From IMG/VR virus record IMGVR_UViG_3300020152_000011, positions 1-42,287 of that record: a stretch of 42,287 nucleotides of DNA; one strand, written 5' to 3'. Origin of the DNA: a virus. Every line of letters starts with the position of its first letter. Within the stretch, counting starts at the first letter, position 1. The notes below the pieces were generated by a model. That model was not told the DNA's origin. It made no database searches and saw nothing but the letters and a program-made list of their open reading frames with translations. The position numbers and the translations under genes are program-made. Of this stretch, positions 9,298 to 16,122 are shown piece after piece.

Positions 9298-9767
9298 AAC
9301 ACATCCCAAGCGGTTTACCTCCCGAGGAGTCTTGGCCGCAGCACATGCTCATCGCTCGAGCTGAGATCGGCGTGCGTGAGGCGCCCGGCAAAGCAGACAA
9401 CCCGCGCGTGCTCGAGTACCTGCGAGCGACGCGGCTGCCGGAGAAGGCGATCCGCGACAGCACGAACTGGTGCGCCGCGTTCGTCTGCTGGACGCTCGAG
9501 CAAGCCGATCTTTCAAACCCCGGCTACGCGATGGCCCGGCGCTTCATGTCCTACGGACTGCCGCTCGAAGAGCCGCGCTTCGGATGCATCGCGGTTTTCA
9601 GCCGACCGCCCGACGAGAACTCTGGCCACGCGGCCTTTTTTACTGACCAGGTCGGCCATGACATCCTGGCCCTTGGAGGCAACCAACGCGGCGACGCCGT
9701 GTGCTTCGCCAGCTACCCGAAAGAGCGCTTGCTCGGATACCGCTGGCCTGTGAAGCAAGACCGCTGA
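9294..9767 (+). CDS. Endolysin, TIGR02594/CHAP-like cysteine peptidoglycan hydrolase
   Basis: 157 aa, ATG 9294 overlapping the preceding stop (ATGA). The catalytic pattern of NlpC/P60-CHAP type hydrolases is visible: Cys60 in TNWCAAFVCW, His112 in SGHAAFF and a polar third residue (Asn130 in LGGNQ). Length and motif order match the TIGR02594 family of phage lysins. The predicted role is cutting peptide bonds of peptidoglycan at the end of infection. There is no signal peptide, so release would need the neighbouring holin candidate. Confidence 0.85.
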   Translation: MKHIPSGLPPEESWPQHMLIARAEIGVREAPGKADNPRVLEYLRATRLPEKAIRDSTNWCAAFVCWTLEQADLSNPGYAMARRFMSYGLPLEEPRFGCIAVFSRPPDENSGHAAFFTDQVGHDILALGGNQRGDAVCFASYPKERLLGYRWPVKQDR

Positions 9768-9829
9768 ACGCCTGGCGTGGTAGGGCGATGTGTGACATAA
9801 CACACACAGCTAACAAGGGGTGAGCGTCC

Positions 9830-10096
9830 ATGGACTGGGGTGCTTTGCGCGGGACCCTGCAGATGCTGCTGGGCGTCGGCGTGATCGTGCTTGGAGTCCT
9901 CGATCCCGAGGTCCGAAGCGACCCGACCGCGTTCGGAACTCTGATGGCCCTCGGCTGGGGTCTGCTCGGAAACGTGCCACCGGGTCCCGGCGAGAACGCC
10001 GAGATGAAGCGGATGCGTGATGAACTAAGCAGGCTTCGAGCCGAAGCTTCGGTGCCGCCCCCGCCCTTTCCACCGCCGCCGCTCGGCCGGAGGTAG
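9830..10096 (+). CDS. Candidate holin
   Basis: 88 aa, ATG 9830 preceded by a purine-rich ribosome site (AAGGGG). Two hydrophobic helices are seen (about residues 6-25 and 34-47), with an acidic turn between them. A charged helix and a Pro-rich tail ending in GRR follow. Size, two membrane spans, charged C-terminus and position right after the endolysin fit a holin. No specific holin family is recognised, and no spanin pair was identified next to it. Confidence 0.55.
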   Translation: MDWGALRGTLQMLLGVGVIVLGVLDPEVRSDPTAFGTLMALGWGLLGNVPPGPGENAEMKRMRDELSRLRAEASVPPPPFPPPPLGRR

Positions 10097-10099
10097 CCC

Positions 10100-10447
10100 G
10101 TGAAGGCAGAAGCCAAGCTCAACGATCGCATGGTCGGCCTGAGCGACCGCTGCAAGCGCGACATCGTCGCGTGGAACGCGCAGCGCAAAGAGAAGGCGAT
10201 CAGCGAGGTCGACTTCGCCGGACTGCAGGTGATCGTCGGCATGGCGATTCGCCAAGCCGTGCAGATGGGCCGCAGCTTCGAGCGTTGGAACGTGACGCAG
10301 CCGCTCGTCGTCGAAGACCCTCGCCCGCCGATGCCGCCGCGTCACGCCACGCTCGAGATGTGCGTCCCGGCCCGCGTGGACGACTCGCCGCAGGCTTGGG
10401 ACGACAAGACCACCGAGAAGATGCCGCCCCGAAAGCAGTGGCCCTGA
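10100..10447 (+). CDS. Hypothetical protein, last gene of the late operon
   Basis: 115 aa, GTG 10100, 3 bp after the holin candidate stop. The first 70 residues are a charged helical domain (SDRCKRDIVAWNAQRKEK); the C-terminal 45 are Pro-rich. It has no membrane segment or signal peptide. It closes the rightward late operon and faces the leftward genes across only 26 bp, where no obvious hairpin terminator is seen. Function unknown; it might accompany lysis. Confidence 0.6.
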   Translation: MKAEAKLNDRMVGLSDRCKRDIVAWNAQRKEKAISEVDFAGLQVIVGMAIRQAVQMGRSFERWNVTQPLVVEDPRPPMPPRHATLEMCVPARVDDSPQAWDDKTTEKMPPRKQWP

Positions 10448-10473
10448 TCATCGGGCCCGGGCTCGTCTGGGCG

Positions 10474-10833
10474 CTACTGGCCATCGGCGAGCTTCATCAG
10501 GTACTCGGCGCAGCGGCGGACGTCGTCTCGACTCCAGACGGCGTACAGCTGGCCATCTTCGACGTAGCCCTCGCGCGTCTGCGGGCAACCGAATACGAGC
10601 CGTACGTCCTGCGTGCGCGCCTCGTCCATCAGCTTCGTGAGATGGTCACTGTCGTTCCAGTCCAACGAGGCCAAGTCGCCGCGCCAGAAGTCCGCCGGCG
10701 GGTATGGGTGGTCGGGCCCGTGGTCGAGCGTCTCGCCCTTCACGCAGACCTCGCCAAGCACGTACGGCTCGAACTCCGCGTACACCGTTCCCGGTGGAAG
10801 CCTCATGAACTCGTCGCGATTCACGATCCGCAT
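10474..10833 (-). CDS. Hypothetical protein, distal end of leftward operon
   Basis: 119 aa, ATG at 10833 overlapping the stop of the upstream gene (ATGA). It is acidic, with mixed alpha/beta character (YAEFEPYVLGEVCVKGE). No known motif, membrane span or signal peptide is seen. It is the last gene of the long leftward accessory operon. Function unknown. Confidence 0.65.
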   Translation of the reverse strand: MRIVNRDEFMRLPPGTVYAEFEPYVLGEVCVKGETLDHGPDHPYPPADFWRGDLASLDWNDSDHLTKLMDEARTQDVRLVFGCPQTREGYVEDGQLYAVWSRDDVRRCAEYLMKLADGQ

Positions 10834-11024
10834 CAGCGCTTCTTCGGCGCGAGCGCGTAATGCGCTTCGAGCGCCTCGAGGCCGGCGAGTAGCACCTTCC
10901 GGTGCACCAGCGACTTGGTCACCTTGACCCCCGAGAGCTCGGGGTTCGCAGCCATCAAGTCCACTAGGACGTTCAGCCTGTCTTCGGTCTCCACGTCGAG
11001 CCGGAGGAGGATTTGAGACTTCAT
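10833..11024 (-). CDS. Small ribbon-helix-helix-like protein
   Basis: 63 aa from ATG 11024, which overlaps the upstream gene's stop. The start KSQILLRLDVETEDRL is a basic beta strand followed by helices, the pattern of Arc/MetJ-type DNA-binding proteins, and the C-terminal helix ends in KKR. It may be an autoregulator. A longer frame reaching upstream exists but would overlap the neighbour widely and lacks coding character. Confidence 0.6.
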   Translation of the reverse strand: MKSQILLRLDVETEDRLNVLVDLMAANPELSGVKVTKSLVHRKVLLAGLEALEAHYALAPKKR

Positions 11025-11494
11025 GCCGGCCTCACCCGCGCGGCGATCCGGCCGACCGCTTTTCCCCTTGGCAGCTCGGGCAGCTCGGGTACGGGCAGGG
11101 GCTCGGCTTGCTGCGGCTGGGGGGTATCCTCGGCGATCAGTGTGCATGCTGTAGCTATCGCATTTATCCCAACCAGATAAACAAGTGCAATCACAGCGAG
11201 GGCGGATGTATCAGAAAAGACCATCACGCCCTCGACAGCCACCACCAAGCACGCCGCCTTTGCCCGCTCGCGGAAAGACTGCACGCCCCACTGCCAGACC
11301 GTGCGGACGCTGAACGCCAGGCAGGCGAGCAGCACCACCGCGATCGGCCGCCAGAGATCGAGCTGACCGGCGACCCGCAGCTCGTGGTGCACGATCGTAT
11401 ACGCCGCCACCGGGACGAACCCGCCGAGCGCCGCTCCCAACAGGCTGGCGAACGGGTGCGCGCGCGCGAGCCTCATCTGTTCGAGGATGCCCAT
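11021..11494 (-). CDS. Multi-pass membrane protein
   Basis: 157 aa from ATG 11494, chosen because AAGGTG lies 6 nt upstream; an in-frame GTG 9 bp earlier is the alternative. About four hydrophobic segments are seen: AALGGFVPVAAYTIV, IAVVLLACLAFSV, ACLVVAVEGVMVF and ALAVIALVYLVGINAIA. A Pro-rich cytoplasmic-type tail follows. It is one of four adjacent leftward genes for membrane proteins. No family is recognised; superinfection exclusion or membrane-level defence is speculation. Confidence 0.65.
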   Translation of the reverse strand: MGILEQMRLARAHPFASLLGAALGGFVPVAAYTIVHHELRVAGQLDLWRPIAVVLLACLAFSVRTVWQWGVQSFRERAKAACLVVAVEGVMVFSDTSALAVIALVYLVGINAIATACTLIAEDTPQPQQAEPLPVPELPELPRGKAVGRIAARVRPA

Positions 11495-11499
11495 TGCTT

Positions 11500-11973
11500 T
11501 CACCTTGATATCACTTTGCTAGCGGAGGAGGGTGCTACCCCACCCTTCCGGGTGGAAGGCGCTTCAACTGGCTCCCCCGGGGTCTCGAGAGGGGCTTCTG
11601 CGCTCGCACTCGGTAGAAGGGTAGAGCGGTGCCCTCCCCGGACCGCCAGCGCGAACACTGCGACTGCGAGGAACGCGACTGCACACGCGATCGCCCACCC
11701 CGGCCACACGTGACGCGGTTCGTAGTCGTGGGTGGCCTCGAGCCAGGAGTTGTTGTCGATCAGCTTGGACGCGTTTGCGTGCGCGCGCGCCGCGGTAGCC
11801 GCCTCCTCGAGGAGCTGCGCCTTGATGTCGAGCACCTTGGTCTCGCCGAGGTCGCGGATCTTCCGGACCGCCGCCCTCTCCTCCGGCGTCAGCTTGTCGA
11901 TCAGCTTGATCGTGTCGCCAGCTTTCACGGCCGGCGTCTCTTCCCAGACGTGCGTCGTGGGTCGGGTGCCCAT
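11500..11973 (-). CDS. Single-pass membrane protein with coiled-coil N-domain
   Basis: 157 aa from ATG 11973, preceded by a strong GGAGGT at suitable spacing; a TTG two codons upstream is possible. The N-terminal 80 residues are charged and helical (LTPEERAAVRKIRDLGE). One transmembrane helix follows (WAIACAVAFLAVAVFALAV, about 94-112), then a Ser/Pro/Glu-rich tail. Part of the four-gene membrane cluster. Function unknown. Confidence 0.65.
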   Translation of the reverse strand: MGTRPTTHVWEETPAVKAGDTIKLIDKLTPEERAAVRKIRDLGETKVLDIKAQLLEEAATAARAHANASKLIDNNSWLEATHDYEPRHVWPGWAIACAVAFLAVAVFALAVRGGHRSTLLPSASAEAPLETPGEPVEAPSTRKGGVAPSSASKVISR

Positions 11974-12293
11974 CAGCAATCACCTCCGACACTCCCGGAC
12001 GCCTCGAAGGCGGCCCGGCCGGCAGCCATGAGTGCGGGGCCGATCACGTTGGCAATCGCCCCGACGACCACCAGCGCGCTCCCCACGAGCAGGAGCGAGA
12101 GCTTGGCCGTGAGCGAGAGGATCACGCATGCGACCTGCGCCGCGGGGTGCGCGAGGCTGGTGGACACCACCCCCCTGTCCACCAACGCTTGACAGCTGGT
12201 GAAGACCTGCACGGAGGAGGAACAGCCGACCACGGGGTCAATCCGCTGCAGGAGATTGGGTATAGGAGCGCTGCGCTCGATGCCGGTGCACAT
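11973..12293 (-). CDS. Membrane protein, two hydrophobic helices
   Basis: 106 aa, ATG 12293. The N-terminal half has three Cys (MCTGIE, GCSSS, TSCQ). The C-terminal half has two hydrophobic helices (VACVILSLTAKLSLLLVGSA and VVVGAIANVIGPALMAAG). It lies 2 bp after the preceding gene and touches the next one, as expected in a compact operon. It resembles a small phage holin-like or antiholin-like protein in layout, but nothing specific is recognised. Confidence 0.6.
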   Translation of the reverse strand: MCTGIERSAPIPNLLQRIDPVVGCSSSVQVFTSCQALVDRGVVSTSLAHPAAQVACVILSLTAKLSLLLVGSALVVVGAIANVIGPALMAAGRAAFEASGSVGGDC

Positions 12294-12295
12294 GG

Positions 12296-12475
12296 CTACT
12301 CCCGGCCGAGGCGGGCGAGGACTGATCCGGCCTCGGCGGCGTAGAAGAAGACGCACGCCGCGAGCACGATGCAGAGCGCCGCGAACACTCCGTGCTTCTT
12401 GTTCGGGTCCTGCCCGAGCGTGAGGAAGAAGAACGCGAGCGCGACGAGGATGAGAACGGGAGCCGTAACGGTCAT
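12296..12475 (-). CDS. Small two-helix membrane protein
   Basis: 59 aa from ATG 12475, with GGAGG 7 nt upstream. Two transmembrane helices (PVLILVALAFFFLTLG and VFAALCIVLAACVFFYAA) are separated by a short DPNKKHG loop. First gene of the membrane cluster. The 57-bp gap upstream contains TATAGA on the minus strand (12507-12512), a possible -10 element without a clear -35, so the cluster may have its own promoter. Confidence 0.65.
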   Translation of the reverse strand: MTVTAPVLILVALAFFFLTLGQDPNKKHGVFAALCIVLAACVFFYAAEAGSVLARLGRE

Positions 12476-12532
12476 CTGCAAGCCTCCGGTTAGAGTGCTC
12501 GCAGAGTCTATACAAGTGATATCAGAATGCAA

Positions 12533-12706
12533 TCACTCGTCGTCGTCCTTCGGAGGCCCCGCGAACTCCGTGCAGGGGCAACCCTCCGACTCCTCGTGCA
12601 CGTAGCCGGCGAGACACTGGTGCCGGCCGCCCCAGTCGTGCTCATCGCGGCGGTGCCCGCACCGCTCGCACAGGTCGCTCTTGTCGAGCTGCGCCCAGTC
12701 GAGCAT
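12533..12706 (-). CDS. Small Cys/His-rich putative zinc-binding protein
   Basis: 57 aa. ATG 12706 overlaps the upstream stop (ATGA), and a GAGGGGGAG ribosome site lies just before it. Cysteines are arranged as CERC near residue 13, a single Cys at about 31 and CPC at about 43, with interspersed His, suggesting a small zinc finger. The C-terminus is acidic (KDDDE). Function unknown. Confidence 0.6.
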   Translation of the reverse strand: MLDWAQLDKSDLCERCGHRRDEHDWGGRHQCLAGYVHEESEGCPCTEFAGPPKDDDE

Positions 12707-12936
12707 CACTCCCCCTCGAACGGTTCGAGCGCCTTGTCCAACTCGGCGAGCAGCTGGTTGGTGGTGTACGCCACGGTGTCGGACACATCGCGCTCAGCTC
12801 GCTTGGACAGCTTGCGGGCGGCCATCACGAGCTCGGTCACCAGGTTCTCGAACTTCCACGGGTCGTTGTAGTCGTCGTGGCACTGACACGACAGGTCGTC
12901 GACACGCTTCCGAACCTTGGCCCACTCGTCGCTCAT
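12706..12936 (-). CDS. Small protein of the LxPFEEP-tail paralogue group
   Basis: 76 aa, ATG 12936 overlapping the upstream stop. It is helical and charged, with CQCHDDY in the N-terminal part, and ends in LLAELDKALEPFEGE. The same kind of C-terminal end is found in the next two upstream genes, which indicates a tandem family sharing the C-terminal module. No function is recognised. Confidence 0.6.
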   Translation of the reverse strand: MSDEWAKVRKRVDDLSCQCHDDYNDPWKFENLVTELVMAARKLSKRAERDVSDTVAYTTNQLLAELDKALEPFEGE

Positions 12937-12969
12937 GGCTCCTCGAACGGCTTCAGGGCTTCGCGCAGC
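12932..12969. repeat. Gene-junction direct repeat, copy 1
   Basis: A 38-bp sequence spanning the start codon of one leftward gene and the stop and last codons of the next. It recurs at 13225-13262 with two mismatches. It marks the boundary of paralogous small genes. Confidence 0.8.
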
Positions 12970-13229
12970 TGACGGGCCGCGTCGTGTGAATCGACGCTCC
13001 CGCTCCCGCGGAGCTCGTACACGAGTCGCTCATGCGCGGTCCGCGCCGCCTTCACGAGCGCGGCGACCTCGGGCGCCTGCTTGCCCAGCGCCAGCAGGAC
13101 TCCCCGGCGCATCTCCTCGACCGCCTCGACCCGCGCGCCCATCTTCGCCTGCTCGGCGGCGTGCATCTCGTCGAACCACTTCCAGAAGTCGCTACCCGGC
13201 TTCAACGCCGCGTCGATCTCGTCACTCAT
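12933..13229 (-). CDS. Small protein of the LxPFEEP-tail paralogue group
   Basis: 98 aa, ATG 13229. The N-terminal half is helical (SDFWKWFDEMHAAEQAK). The C-terminal half, from VAALVKAAR to LREALKPFEEP, matches the gene immediately upstream almost motif for motif. Start and stop junction sequences are also shared at DNA level with that neighbour. Function unknown; no membrane segment or enzyme motif. Confidence 0.65.
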   Translation of the reverse strand: MSDEIDAALKPGSDFWKWFDEMHAAEQAKMGARVEAVEEMRRGVLLALGKQAPEVAALVKAARTAHERLVYELRGSGSVDSHDAARQLREALKPFEEP

Positions 13230-13262
13230 GGCTCCTCGAAAGGCTTCAGGGCTTCGCGGAGC
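13225..13262. repeat. Gene-junction direct repeat, copy 2
   Basis: Second copy of the 38-bp junction sequence at 12932-12969, again covering an ATG/stop overlap and the codons for the shared LREALKPFEEP ending. Two substitutions separate the copies. Confidence 0.8.
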
Positions 13263-13585
13263 GCCACGAGCGCCTTCTCCTGCCATTGGCTCTCGGGCGT
13301 CGGATGGATCGTGTAGACAGCCCGCGCCGCCTTCACGAGCTCGGCGACCGCCGGTAGCTGCTGGTGCATCGCGAGGAAGTACTCGCCGACCGGCCGTCGG
13401 ATCGTCGAGACGACCGCCTGCCCGGTGCCGTTCCACATGACCGTGAACGGCTCGCACGTAGCCGGATCGCCAGGCTTACCGAGCCGCCACTCGCTCGGCG
13501 GCATCAGCCTGTTGCGCGACGTCGAGCCGCCGTGCTCGGCTTCGAGCGCTGCCTCGCGGAGGCGCATCAGTTCGTCGACTCCCAT
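13226..13585 (-). CDS. Small protein of the LxPFEEP-tail paralogue group
   Basis: 119 aa, ATG 13585. The N-terminal 60 residues are unlike the neighbours (MGVDELMRLREAALEAE and a beta-like FTVMWNGTGQAVVS). The C-terminal half (VAELVKAAR ... LREALKPFEEP) is paralogous to the downstream gene. It is the first gene after the attP region when read leftward. Function unknown. Confidence 0.65.
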   Translation of the reverse strand: MGVDELMRLREAALEAEHGGSTSRNRLMPPSEWRLGKPGDPATCEPFTVMWNGTGQAVVSTIRRPVGEYFLAMHQQLPAVAELVKAARAVYTIHPTPESQWQEKALVALREALKPFEEP

Positions 13586-13675
13586 GCCCCACTCTCCCTC
13601 TCAAGCACACGGACAGCACACGCCGATCCGTGGTACCTCAGCTTCGCGACTCTACTGCGCTTTCGGTCAGGGCTC

Positions 13676-13722
13676 GCGCCTTTACACGGCGTACGTCGCA
13701 GGTTCGATCCCTGTCCCGCCCA
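13676..13722 (+). other. attP: attP core: 3' half of a tRNA-Val(UAC) gene
   Basis: The sequence folds as the 3' half of a tRNA. It has an anticodon stem GCGCC/GGCGT around the 7-nt loop TTTACAC (anticodon TAC, valine) and a T arm GCAGG-TTCGATC-CCTGT. The 3' acceptor strand CCCGCCC and discriminator A follow. The matching 5' acceptor strand and D arm are missing upstream, so this is not a working tRNA gene. A tRNA 3' half beside an integrase gene is the classic form of attP: integration would rebuild the host tRNA. The exact crossover cannot be fixed from one sequence. Confidence 0.8.
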
Positions 13723-13730
13723 CTGCATTT

Positions 13731-14078
13731 TCAGCCGTTTTTGTCGTCATTCGAGCCTGAAACCGTGTCCGCAGACCCCGCAGTGATCGCAGTTTCCGGC
13801 ACACATGGAGCACACGACTCGAGCGGACCGTGTCGTGCGTCGGCGGACTCGGCCGCGAGCCTCTCCAGCTCGGAGAGCATCTCGTCCGCGTCTTCGATGA
13901 AGCCATGGCGGTCCCCGCGGTTGCTGCAGAGCCCGCCCAGCACCGCGTTGTAGGTGCGGTGCCAGCGCTCTTGGCGATCGCGCTCGCCTTGGATGATCTT
14001 CCAAATCTCACCGACCACGACCCCCGAAGCGCTGATCGCGCGCGTGTCGTCGTCGTAGGTGAACTCGTACTTTGCCAT
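13731..14078 (-). CDS. Hypothetical protein sharing a domain with the 27230 gene
   Basis: 115 aa, ATG 14078 overlapping the integrase stop (ATGA). After a short beta-like start (YEFTYDDDTRAISASGVVVG), residues from about 34 on read ERDRQERWHRTYNAVLGGL and end near ARHGPLESCAPC. This region matches the C-terminal half of the rightward gene at 27230-27814 (DRWHATYNATLTGL ... AHGPLEQEC). Function unknown; it sits between int and attP. Confidence 0.65.
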   Translation of the reverse strand: MAKYEFTYDDDTRAISASGVVVGEIWKIIQGERDRQERWHRTYNAVLGGLCSNRGDRHGFIEDADEMLSELERLAAESADARHGPLESCAPCVPETAITAGSADTVSGSNDDKNG

Positions 14079-15163
14079 CACGCCTCCTTCTTTGCCTGCT
14101 CGCGCTTCCGAAGCGGCGCCAGCTTGGCGATCGCCTCGTGCATGTGCTCGCCCTGCCCGACCCGGGCGTAGACCCGCTCCAGCATCTTCGTGCTCTTGTG
14201 GCCCATCAGGTGCATCAGGTGCAGAATCGGCACGCCGGCCGCCGCCAGCTGCGTCGCGAACGTCCTACGCAGGTCGTTCAGCGAAAGCTCGGCCAGCCGG
14301 TAGGTGCGCCACTTCTGCTTCACAACCTTGACCGGCCCGAAGCCGGCTCGCGCCGCGTATTGGCGGAGCTCGCGATCGTAGTTCCCCCAGCGGGCAAACA
14401 TCGGCGAGCACGCGCGGCGCGCCCACAGGATCTCGTAGACCTCGGGGCTCATCGGTAGTGGCCGATCGCGGCCGCCGCGCTCGTCGGTTTTCACCTTGGT
14501 CCCGCGCACACGCACTTCGCGAAGCTCCCAGTTACAATCATCGGGCGTGATCTTATAGAGCTCGGCTCGAGACAGTCCGAGGTGAAGGTACATGACGACG
14601 TAGTCCCGGCGGTTCGCTGGGGTAGCCGCCAACAGCTGCAGCTGTTCCGAGCGTGTGAGGAACCGCTCTTTCGGCACGCCGTCCGACAGCTCGGGCATCT
14701 TGGGCGGTTCGACGCCAGCGGCCCGGAACGCAAGGGCGAGTTCACGAAGCTCTCGCTTCACGGTCGGCGAGGCGCGCGTTGCCAGAGCCACCTTCACGTA
14801 GCCGTCGATGTCGGTGCAGCGCTCGATTGCCGTCTTCGATCCGAAAAACTCGAACAGCGGCTTCGCCTTGTCGAGCACGATGTCGAGGGTCGCCTGCGCC
14901 CGCCCCGCAAGCGACTTCTTGCGGATCAGCGCTTCGAACGCTTGCTCGATGGTCGTCGGGTGAGCGACGCGATTCTTGCCAAGCGCAAGAGATTGCTCGA
15001 TGTCGCGTCCGACGATTTCAGCTGTGCGTCGGGACTTGGTGGTGCCGTCGTCTCGGATGCCGGTGCTTCGTCGCTTCTCCTGGCGCTTTCCATCGGCCCA
15101 GTAGTGGGCTTTGACGTACCAGTATCGATCACCGGTGCGGAGTTTTCTCGAGTAGACGTCCAT
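14078..15163 (-). CDS. int: Tyrosine integrase (site-specific recombinase)
   Basis: 361 aa, ATG 15163. It has an N-terminal arm-binding region with a beta pattern (RYWYVKAHYW), then a core-binding region (about 70-160), then the catalytic domain. Catalytic candidates are Arg199 in LGLSRAEL, Arg299 in LNDLRRTF, His322 in LMGHKS and nucleophile Tyr332 in ERVYARV. The usual His of the H-x-x-R box is replaced by Asn296, a recognised but uncommon variation. The gene adjoins attP and an excisionase-like HTH gene, so it should catalyse integration into tRNA-Val and excision. Confidence 0.93.
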   Translation of the reverse strand: MDVYSRKLRTGDRYWYVKAHYWADGKRQEKRRSTGIRDDGTTKSRRTAEIVGRDIEQSLALGKNRVAHPTTIEQAFEALIRKKSLAGRAQATLDIVLDKAKPLFEFFGSKTAIERCTDIDGYVKVALATRASPTVKRELRELALAFRAAGVEPPKMPELSDGVPKERFLTRSEQLQLLAATPANRRDYVVMYLHLGLSRAELYKITPDDCNWELREVRVRGTKVKTDERGGRDRPLPMSPEVYEILWARRACSPMFARWGNYDRELRQYAARAGFGPVKVVKQKWRTYRLAELSLNDLRRTFATQLAAAGVPILHLMHLMGHKSTKMLERVYARVGQGEHMHEAIAKLAPLRKREQAKKEA

Positions 15164-15336
15164 GTGCCCTCGATAAGCGAGCGAAGGTAGTTGTCGAGTC
15201 GGTGCTTTGGCAATCTCGTGGCGCGGCCGAGCTTCACGGCGCCGAGCCGGTCCATGAGCTCGTACGCGGCGCTGCGTGAAAGCGCAGTGACTGCCTGCAC
15301 TTCGCGCACGGTGATCAGCTGCCTGGCGATGCTCAC
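14926..15336 (-). CDS. Excisionase-like (AlpA/MerR-type HTH) protein overlapping int
   Basis: 136 aa from GTG 15336, which lies in the upstream gene's stop (GTGA). Residues about 5-60 form a winged HTH of the AlpA/Xis kind (ITVREVQAVTALSRSAAYEL ... RLPKHRLDNYLRSL). The rest is a Ser/Thr/Pro-rich tail encoded in a second frame over the first 238 nt of int. The long overlap is odd: either the tail is overprinted on int, or the functional int start lies further downstream. Likely a recombination directionality factor or a regulator of int. Confidence 0.7.
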   Translation of the reverse strand: MSIARQLITVREVQAVTALSRSAAYELMDRLGAVKLGRATRLPKHRLDNYLRSLIEGTWTSTRENSAPVIDTGTSKPTTGPMESARRSDEAPASETTAPPSPDAQLKSSDATSSNLLRLARIASLTRRPSSKRSKR

Positions 15337-15548
15337 TTGAGCTCCTGCGCTTCCTGCTCGTTCAACTCGGCGTGCGTCACGTTGCCCTCGGTGACGCGCT
15401 CGAGCGCTTCCCAGTAAGGTTCTTCGTCGCCGTGGCTGCCTTCGCCATAGCGTTCCCATGCGCGCTCGATCGCCTGCTCCTCGGAGTCGGCTTCGACCTC
15501 GAACCAGAGATGGCCTGTGATCGGAATGGAGACGCCCCACCGTTTCAT
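15333..15548 (-). CDS. Small acidic hypothetical protein
   Basis: 71 aa, ATG 15548. It begins with a beta-hairpin pattern (WGVSIPITGHLWFEVEADSE), then an acidic helix (EQAIERAWERYGEG). The stop overlaps the GTG of the excisionase-like gene. The N-terminal layout resembles small phage domains that have a beta-hairpin plus an AIERA-type helix. Function unknown. Confidence 0.65.
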   Translation of the reverse strand: MKRWGVSIPITGHLWFEVEADSEEQAIERAWERYGEGSHGDEEPYWEALERVTEGNVTHAELNEQEAQELK

Positions 15549-15871
15549 GGCACCACTCCAACGAATGCCAGCCACACGAGCTTGCACGCGACGTGCAGCG
15601 CCTGGTCGGTCGCGTAGCTGATTCGCTTCGCACACTTCACGTGATCGATGACGACGTGCGCCGCGAGCTCCAGCAGTCCGAGCACGATGCTGCCGGTCAC
15701 GAGCGCGACGCCGCCGCCTTGGATGAGGCCGTGCGCAGCGAGTGCGAACGGCCACTCCGCATGCCCGCCCCAAGCGCTCTTGGCACGCGCGAGGTAGTCG
15801 TTCTGCAGCGGGAAGTCGCACAGGGCATGTGCGACCAGCAGCCACCACAGCGTTTCGACGGACTCGATCAC
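15545..15871 (-). CDS. DUF3307-like membrane protein
   Basis: 108 aa, GTG 15871 in a GTGA overlap. The N-terminal helix WWLLVAHALCDFPLQNDYLA carries the DUF3307 signature (LLxAHxLxDFPLQ). Three further hydrophobic segments follow, including HVVIDHVKCAK and ACKLVWLAFVGVV. Members of this family occur in many phages and prophages and have no assigned biochemical role. Confidence 0.7.
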   Translation of the reverse strand: MIESVETLWWLLVAHALCDFPLQNDYLARAKSAWGGHAEWPFALAAHGLIQGGGVALVTGSIVLGLLELAAHVVIDHVKCAKRISYATDQALHVACKLVWLAFVGVVP

Positions 15872-16122
15872 CGCGGCCTCCGGAAGTGTTTTGCGTCTGG
15901 GCACGTCACGAAGTGCGAGACGTAGCGCTTCACGTCTGCGGCATCGTCGTCGCGCGCGTGGCGCACCGTGAATGCCGGGCGACCCGCGTCCATCCCCTTC
16001 GCCTCGAGCACGAGGTTTCCTCGCTCGCTCGGGTCTGGATCGACGCACATGTTCTTGCCGTTCGTGGTCTTGGCCCAAACGATCGGTCGCTGGCAGCTAC
16101 GGCACGTGCTGGAGCCGCTCAC
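15868..16122 (-). CDS. Zinc-ribbon phage protein
   Basis: 84 aa from GTG 16122 (GTGA overlap with the upstream stop). It opens with STCRSCQRPIVWAKT, a CxxC knuckle, followed by NGKNMCVDPDPSERGN. A second Cys/His region (YVSHFVTCPDAKHF) near the C-terminus could complete the zinc site. Similar small proteins with C-x-x-C-x-x-PIVWA are common in phages of GC-rich hosts, with unknown function. Confidence 0.7.
   Translation of the reverse strand: MSGSSTCRSCQRPIVWAKTTNGKNMCVDPDPSERGNLVLEAKGMDAGRPAFTVRHARDDDAADVKRYVSHFVTCPDAKHFRRPR

Noticed and set aside
13640-13722. A functional tRNA gene
   Set aside because: Only the anticodon arm, T arm and 3' acceptor strand are present; no pairing 5' acceptor strand or D arm precedes them.
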